A stretch of DNA of 64,000 nucleotides, from the NCBI GenBank assembly GCA_030765045.1, contig CM060963.1:102243354-102307353 (forward strand), in the 5' to 3' direction. How positions within the stretch are numbered: position 1 is the stretch's first letter; each line of letters starts with the position of its first letter. Positions 58,705 through 64,000 of this stretch are shown piece by piece. A program made the position numbers and the translations under genes. This DNA is from Tenodera sinensis. Taxonomy: Eukaryota; Arthropoda; Insecta; Mantodea; Mantidae. Under the pieces are notes generated by a model. It worked only from the letters and a program-made list of their open reading frames with translations. It ran no database searches and was not told the DNA's origin.

Positions 58705-58995
58705 ACACGTATATTGCTAAAAATATAAATAATTGCGTGTTGTATTATCTTCTCATTCATCTATTGATTTACCTAATACTTTTAGTATATTTCCTAATGA
58801 AGTTTTTAAACTCAGGAGGTGTAGTTTGTAAAATGGTATGTTGGTATGTTTTATCATTTTACCCAGATCTTCAAAGAACGCTGTAGTGGTGAACTTTCTT
58901 GTTCTTCTGCCTTCTTATTACTTGACGATGCAACAATTAAGCTATGCTCTTTCGTAGTTTTTTCTTTTGTTTATAAGATCTTCTTTTGGTCCTCA
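58705..58995. other. No recognised feature
   Basis: AT-rich sequence between two SINEs. Confidence 0.4.
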
Positions 58996-58997
58996 GG

Positions 58998-59250
58998 TCC
59001 TCTGTGGTTTAGAGGTAACGGGCTTGCCTTTTGTTCCCTAGATCGCGGGTTCAATCCCGGCAGGAGGCGATGAATTTTATTGGGCGTAGGAACCCATAGC
59101 ATGGCATCCTTCGGAAGGAAAGCATAGATACATGGTAAGAAGAACCTCAAACCTGCTGATACAGCTGATAAGGGGGTCTCTAAACAAAATTAAGCAGTCT
59201 TTCACGCCCAATATAGAACTGGACGCTCAGAACTACAACAGTTAACGTAC
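58998..59250 (+). mobile_element. tRNA-headed SINE with CTTTCACGCCCAA 3' module, full copy
   Basis: The head reads CCTCTGTGGTTTAGAGGTAA with B box GGGTTCAATCCCGGC, and its acceptor-like arms CCTC and GAGG pair. Downstream come CCTTCGGAAGGAAAGC, GAAGAACCTCAAACCTGCTG, and CAGTCTTTCACGCCCAATAT. This is the most complete of three copies in the window. Confidence 0.8.
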
Positions 59251-60029
59251 GCTCTTAAATAATATTCAATTTCAAGTTTTTAACATCTTGTCATATTTGA
59301 ATTTCGAACAATATTGTTCATTTATGTAATTATATCTTTTGTTGCCTCAGTGTTAGAAGGATTTTAACTGAAGTATTGCTATGAAATACTTCATATATAC
59401 ATCCTTACTGACGCGAGGGAAGTATGCAACAGCTAATTTTAATTAAAAAACATTTCTGTCTCATCCAAAAATAAGTATGCTGATTACTCAACTACTGAGC
59501 CAATCTGTGCATTTTTTACTTACTGACATTCCTGGTTTTCAAAACATCACAAACTTTGTAGTGAAACCATACATTAATCATGAACTAATAATTAATTGAA
59601 CTGAAAACTTAATATTGCCTCTTTTAGATTAGGCGAACGTTATTTATGCAGGTTTGGTAAAAGTTGTACTAGGAAGCAGGGTTATAGTAGGTACCTAGAG
59701 CAATCTTTATTCGTGCAATGCAATTTTACAATCACCTTAATTACTTTATAACGCTTGTTTTTATGGACATAGGATCTCAGTTGCTTGATTGAAAGTAACA
59801 ATCTCACTAATACAGAAAAACATTAATATTTCTGGCACAGACAGCAAACATTCTTGCAGAAATCGTCTTAAGAAGTGGTAAAATGGTTCTATGTCTACTA
59901 TTGATATTAACACCTTATAAACTAATCCCCTCCGAGCAAACATTGCCTTGTCGCTGGTGGAGGGTCCAGACGTCTAATTACATGAGCTTTTTTGTGTTTT
60001 TTTCTTTTGCAGTGTTTAACGTCCGTTTT
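59251..60029. other. No recognised feature
   Basis: AT-rich sequence with one unassigned 60-codon minus frame at 59761-59943. Confidence 0.4.
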
Positions 60030-60030
60030 T

Positions 60031-60152
60031 ACTTTCTCTACTGGTAAGTAGAGGAAGTATTGTATTCCACCCAAAAATTCCATGTCGAGATTTCACCGGA
60101 AATATATGTTTTGAGAGCTCCTGAATAAAAAAAAAAGCATTTTTGGAAAAAT

Positions 60153-60223
<71 letters not shown>

Positions 60224-60908
60224 TGTCTGTCAATCTGTGGACAGCATAACTAAAAACCGAAAAGTCGGTTAAAAACCAAAGTTGGTATTTAAGTTTCATG
60301 TCTTTCAAAGATGCAACAGGAAGATTTTGAGGAAAATAGCCTCACCCTAAACTACCCTTTACATGGAAAACTTTTCGAAAATTTTGATTTCCTTGAAAAC
60401 AGCTCTAACGGTTTTGATTAAAATGCCACATGTTTGATATATTATGACAAATGAAACGTGTATTTTGAATTTTCTGGCTATAGCCTATGTAGTCCTGTTT
60501 AGTCTGGATGACTTTTGAAAAACTTGTAAACCGTAAGAGATAGAAAAAATCTTGCTCTACAATAAATGTATATCTCTCTAAAATACACAACTTATGTCCA
60601 AATAAATTTGTTTGTAGAGTGAACCATTTCGGAGATATCTCTTGTTTTGTGTGTCAGTTTCGGAAAACTTAAAACTTTGGTGAAATCGAACATCGTTGTT
60701 CATTTTTTATATGTTAAGCATGTAAAGAAAACGGGATCTCAAGCCTTAAAAGGTTTGACTATCCTTCAAAGCCTACTGTATTCCCATATTCTCCTTGTAC
60801 CTGCAAGGAAATAAGCAATAACAAATTTCTGTAAATCTTTATCTCAAATAACGCGAAGACAGAGGAATACAAGTTTGCAAGAATGGTTACTACAAGAGTA
60901 GAGAAAGT
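60031..60908 (+). repeat. CTCTAC-type repeat, full-length reference copy (878 bp)
   Basis: It is bounded by ACTTTCTCTAC (60031-60041) and its exact complement GTAGAGAAAGT (60898-60908). Internal order: GAGATTTCACCGGAAATATA, AGAGCTCCTGAAT, (TG)n at 60154-60222, GGACAGCATAACTAAAAACC, CCCTAAACTACCCTTTACAT, GTAGAGTGAACCATTTCGGA, and CCTACTGTATTCCCATATTC. There is no long open frame, so it is a non-autonomous element. No target duplication is clear. Confidence 0.88.
60154..60222. repeat. (TG)n microsatellite
   Basis: About 32 TG units inside the CTCTAC-type repeat. Confidence 0.95.
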
Positions 60909-63170
60909 CATGTCTATATTTCGCTACAGGTGTACAGGTTTTAAAATAAATTAAATTAGCGAAATAAAAATTCGTTTGGAGAAACTTCAGATTAATTTAG
61001 TTTTAAAGCTCACATACGATAAAAGTAAAACACTTTGCTAAATTAAATATCACTGTATATTTACGAAACATGCAAATAAACTAGATATTATTTTTTTGAG
61101 TCGCCTAAGGGAAATTGCTTGAAAAAAGCTTTCTTCATTAAATGTGCACCATATGTAAATTAAAATGTTGAAAAATGACAAAAATATAATTGATGTTAGT
61201 TAATCTCTAACGCAACAGACACAATTACTGTACGTATTTCTAAAATTCGGTTCGTTTAATGTAGTTTTAACTAGAGGTCAGATGACCCTTTAACAAATAA
61301 TTTCTCTGCCACTACATCAATATTTTCAATATCAATTGTGAATATTTATTTGTGCTAGCATATTTACACTTCGGAGTCTTATGGGAGTGACCCTGGCCAT
61401 TTTTCCCTAATTTTTCCCTAATTCTCCTAAACCTCTTACTTAAGATTGGTGAGTGAATATTTTATTTATTTTTACAATACTGCTATTTTTGAGCCATTTC
61501 TCTTTAACAAATGTTCCCCTCTATTCATTTGTTCCTTTATATGCCAACAAAGCATGTACTCCATCTTCGATTTCTTCACATAACGGACATATACATTACC
61601 TCTGAATTCCCTAAGTTTCTATACTCCTAATCTAAACCATATTATTGCTTTTTTATTGCTATTTCCCTTTTACTACAAACTTCTCTGCCTATATATTTCT
61701 TTTCCTAGTTCCGTATTCATTTTTTTATACAAAGCCAATTATCTATTTTCATTAATGGCTATCCTCAATGTTTGTTTACCCAGTCCTCGTATCTTTTGGG
61801 AACTGACTTAACCCTTAAATGGTAACATGTGAAAATATGGCGTTAACGGTAATATCCGTCTGGGAGACTAAGATAAAATCTTGCACTTTATTTCCAATTT
61901 AGTGAATCTAACAATTTAAAAGCTTGATGAATTATTAATACTGATATTTTAATTCCGTTTACATCATATTGAAGAAATTATGCAAAAATTTACAAAATCA
62001 AATATTAGTATGTTAGGTACCTTTACAGTAATATCCGCCTTTGAGACGGTATGGCTTACGTGTATTTACTCATAAAACAATAATATTAAGTATCCGTAGT
62101 TACAGAAACCATTTAATATCCTTCTTCACGTTTTTAGTCGTTTTTACTTAATCTCTTTTCACACCAGAGCAACTGAATGCCACGGCGTCATAATAACGTC
62201 AAAATAGCAGCTTTCAGTGGCTCTATTTGCAATATAAACAATACATTATAAACAGACACTGCTCCAATTTCGCTGGCTTATTTATCATAGGGTTGAATCC
62301 ACTGTCAAATAGTGTTAACTCTTATTTTCCAATTTGTTTTAAGTTATGAACATCATGTCAATGGTTGATAAACTCTATATGATGTCATATTTTTAATTAT
62401 TCCTCACATATTAGGCGATATTTCTATGTAAGCCCTCTAAAATAATCTAATACAAAATTATAGAGGCGGCGGAAAAGCCTCCTAAGCTTAAGAATGGTAA
62501 ATATAATTGGTAAAGTGAAGATTCAATTGTCTTCTTTCCATGACTTGGGTAGGCGTCACATCGAAAAAGACAATGTCCGCAGAAATTTAGTAATTTTTCT
62601 GTATAAAGTGTTTTTCAGACGAACATTTATGGTGGTGGAAGAATGCAAAATGACGATGTACAGAATAAGTGTATACTTTTCGAAGCGGCACGAAATAGAG
62701 AGAACATGAACTTATGAAAATGTATAGTCCGTGTTTGTGGAATTGTGGACCCCGTAGCGTGATTCAGAAGGGTGCCAAGCCACGAGATTACGTAATTTTG
62801 TGTTTATACATTAAATTTGTGTGTTCATAGATTCAAATAAAAACAATCACTTAAAGGTGGATCCATAGAAATAATTAATTAGTTTTTCGTTGACCCGTAC
62901 CGTACCCGAGGTACTAAAAGTGGACCAAAAGAGTTATTCAGGCTCACTGCTGATCCAGCTCAGCTAAAACGAATTACTCCATCCCTTACTACATCGTAGA
63001 TGGTACACCGTTTTATGTAAATCGTTACACATATATGTATATCTTTCCCCTCAGAGAAAAATAAAATTGATATTCAATATATTTTATGGTCACACCTCCA
63101 AAAACATTTTAAAATGAGATTTTCTCTTCGTTTTTTCTAAAACTAAAAAAAATCATAACTCCTTAAAAAT
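60909..63170. other. No recognised gene
   Basis: AT-rich sequence. A 71-codon plus frame at 62494-62709 has no recognisable domain. No repeat family was identified. Confidence 0.4.
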
Positions 63171-63171
63171 A

Positions 63172-64000
63172 ATCTTCTTCTTCTTCTCCACTTCATGGCG
63201 CAGGCAGTCAAGTGCCTGTTCCGCCTTCAAAGCAATCCAGCCATCGTTTCCTTGGTCTGCCCACCGATCCCCTACCTTTAGGATGATAATGTATTATTTG
63301 CTTAGGAAATCTGGTATCTGGCATTCTTTCGACATGTTCCTTCCACTTTTGTTTGTAGTCTTTTAGCCTGTCATTTATATTATAAGTTCCTAACTCTTCT
63401 CTTATACTTACATTCGTTATTAGGTCTCTTCTGGTACATCCCTTCACACTTCTAAAGAATTTCATTTCTGAGGCCTGTGTTTTACTCTGTTGCTTTTTAG
63501 TTAATGTCTAAGCCTCACTTCCATATGCTAGTTTAAGGTGCAGCCATAACTTTGTAAAACTTTAATTTTACTTCTTTGCGTACTTTGTTTCTGAATGTCC
63601 TATTAATATTCCACACACTCTTTGAAATTTGGATACTTTATTGTCCACGTCATAACTAACGTCACTTCCCAAATAGTTAAAATGACTCACCTGTTCTACG
63701 CAACGGTTATTTATAACTATCTTTGTTCTAATGGGTTCTTTCCCAATGAATGCCACTAGCTTTGTTTTTATAGAAGAAATTCTCATATTATATTGTTCAC
63801 ATAGTTCGTTAAGTTTAAAAATAGATTTTTGCAGGGCAGACTCGCTATTTTGTATGACAACCAAATCGTCGGCAAACAATAAAATATTTAAAAAGCAGTT
63901 GTTTGAAATTTTAAAACCTACGTTCACGAGTTGCTTCCGTTTGCTCACTAGATCGTCAATATAAATACTAAAAAGAGTAGGTGATAAAGTACACCCTTGT
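63172..64000 (-). pseudogene. LINE 3' part (RT to C terminus), continues past window
   Basis: Entering from the right edge on the minus strand, the protein reads QGCTLSPTLFSIYIDDLVSK, LLFADDLVVIQNSE (catalytic FADD at 63865-63876), VSHFNYLGSDVSYDVDNKVS. A frameshift at about 63570 follows, then KFYKVMAAP, EMKFFRSVKGCTRRDL, IREELGTYNINDRL and RPRKRWLDCFEGGTG. This is the standard C-terminal organisation of a common insect LINE group. Stops near 63495-63540 and the frameshift make it defective. A GAAGAAGAAGAAG tail (63175-63189) closes the element. Confidence 0.88.

Overview
This is a gene-poor, AT-rich, repeat-dense stretch of a large animal nuclear genome, most likely an insect. The evidence is indirect. 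The LINE, hAT and IS630/mariner-type relics resemble families common in insects, many short interspersed elements have tRNA-like heads, and microsatellites are abundant. I place it tentatively in a large-genome insect lineage such as cockroaches, termites or stick insects. I found no host protein-coding gene and no convincing functional tRNA or rRNA gene. Nearly everything recognisable is mobile DNA or its debris.

Layout. 1-12 kb: one arm of a dispersed inverted repeat (705-1120, partner 8400-8775), a GC-rich SINE-like repeat, two head-to-head decayed IS630/mariner-type transposases (3665-4180 minus, 4452-5160 plus), tRNA-headed repeats, and a tandem 226-bp duplication carrying a tRNA-Lys-like retropseudogene. 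12.2-17.85 kb: an essentially full-length minus-strand non-LTR retrotransposon of the I/Nimb type with an open ORF1 and a broken endonuclease-RT-RNase H ORF2, framed by a candidate 10-bp target duplication. 17.9-23 kb: a hAT C-terminal fragment, a second LINE relic split by a SINE with a clean 10-bp duplication, a SINE with an ACTC tail array, and a third IS630-type relic. 23.4-31.4 kb: four copies of one LTR family without any pol gene, a 293-bp MITE, a 610-bp (CCCAA)n array, and several SINEs. 31.6-38 kb: a third LINE relic split by a SINE, (ATT)n and (AAT)n arrays, and a 358-bp SINE with a perfect 14-bp duplication. 39.2-40.6 kb: a 1350-bp DNA transposon with 25-bp terminal inverted repeats, itself hit by a SINE. 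40.8-61 kb: a series of copies of a repeat family with ACTTTCTCTAC ends and an internal TG microsatellite, mixed with more SINEs. 63.2-64 kb: the 3' part of a further LINE running off the window.

How it fits together. The window is a palimpsest of nested insertions. At least three insertions are dated relative to their hosts by target-site duplications: SINE in LINE twice, SINE in DNA transposon once. A fourth, a SINE head inserted in the CTCTAC-type repeat, is shown by comparing two copies of that repeat. Only ORF1 of the large LINE is still open along its length. No operon-like or cooperative gene set was found. The most unusual items are the TIR transposon with TTGAGCCC subterminal repeats, the tRNA-Lys retrosequence carrying CCA, the SINE copy ending at its Pol III-like T-run, and the (TTGGG)n-type array one base away from the arthropod telomere repeat.
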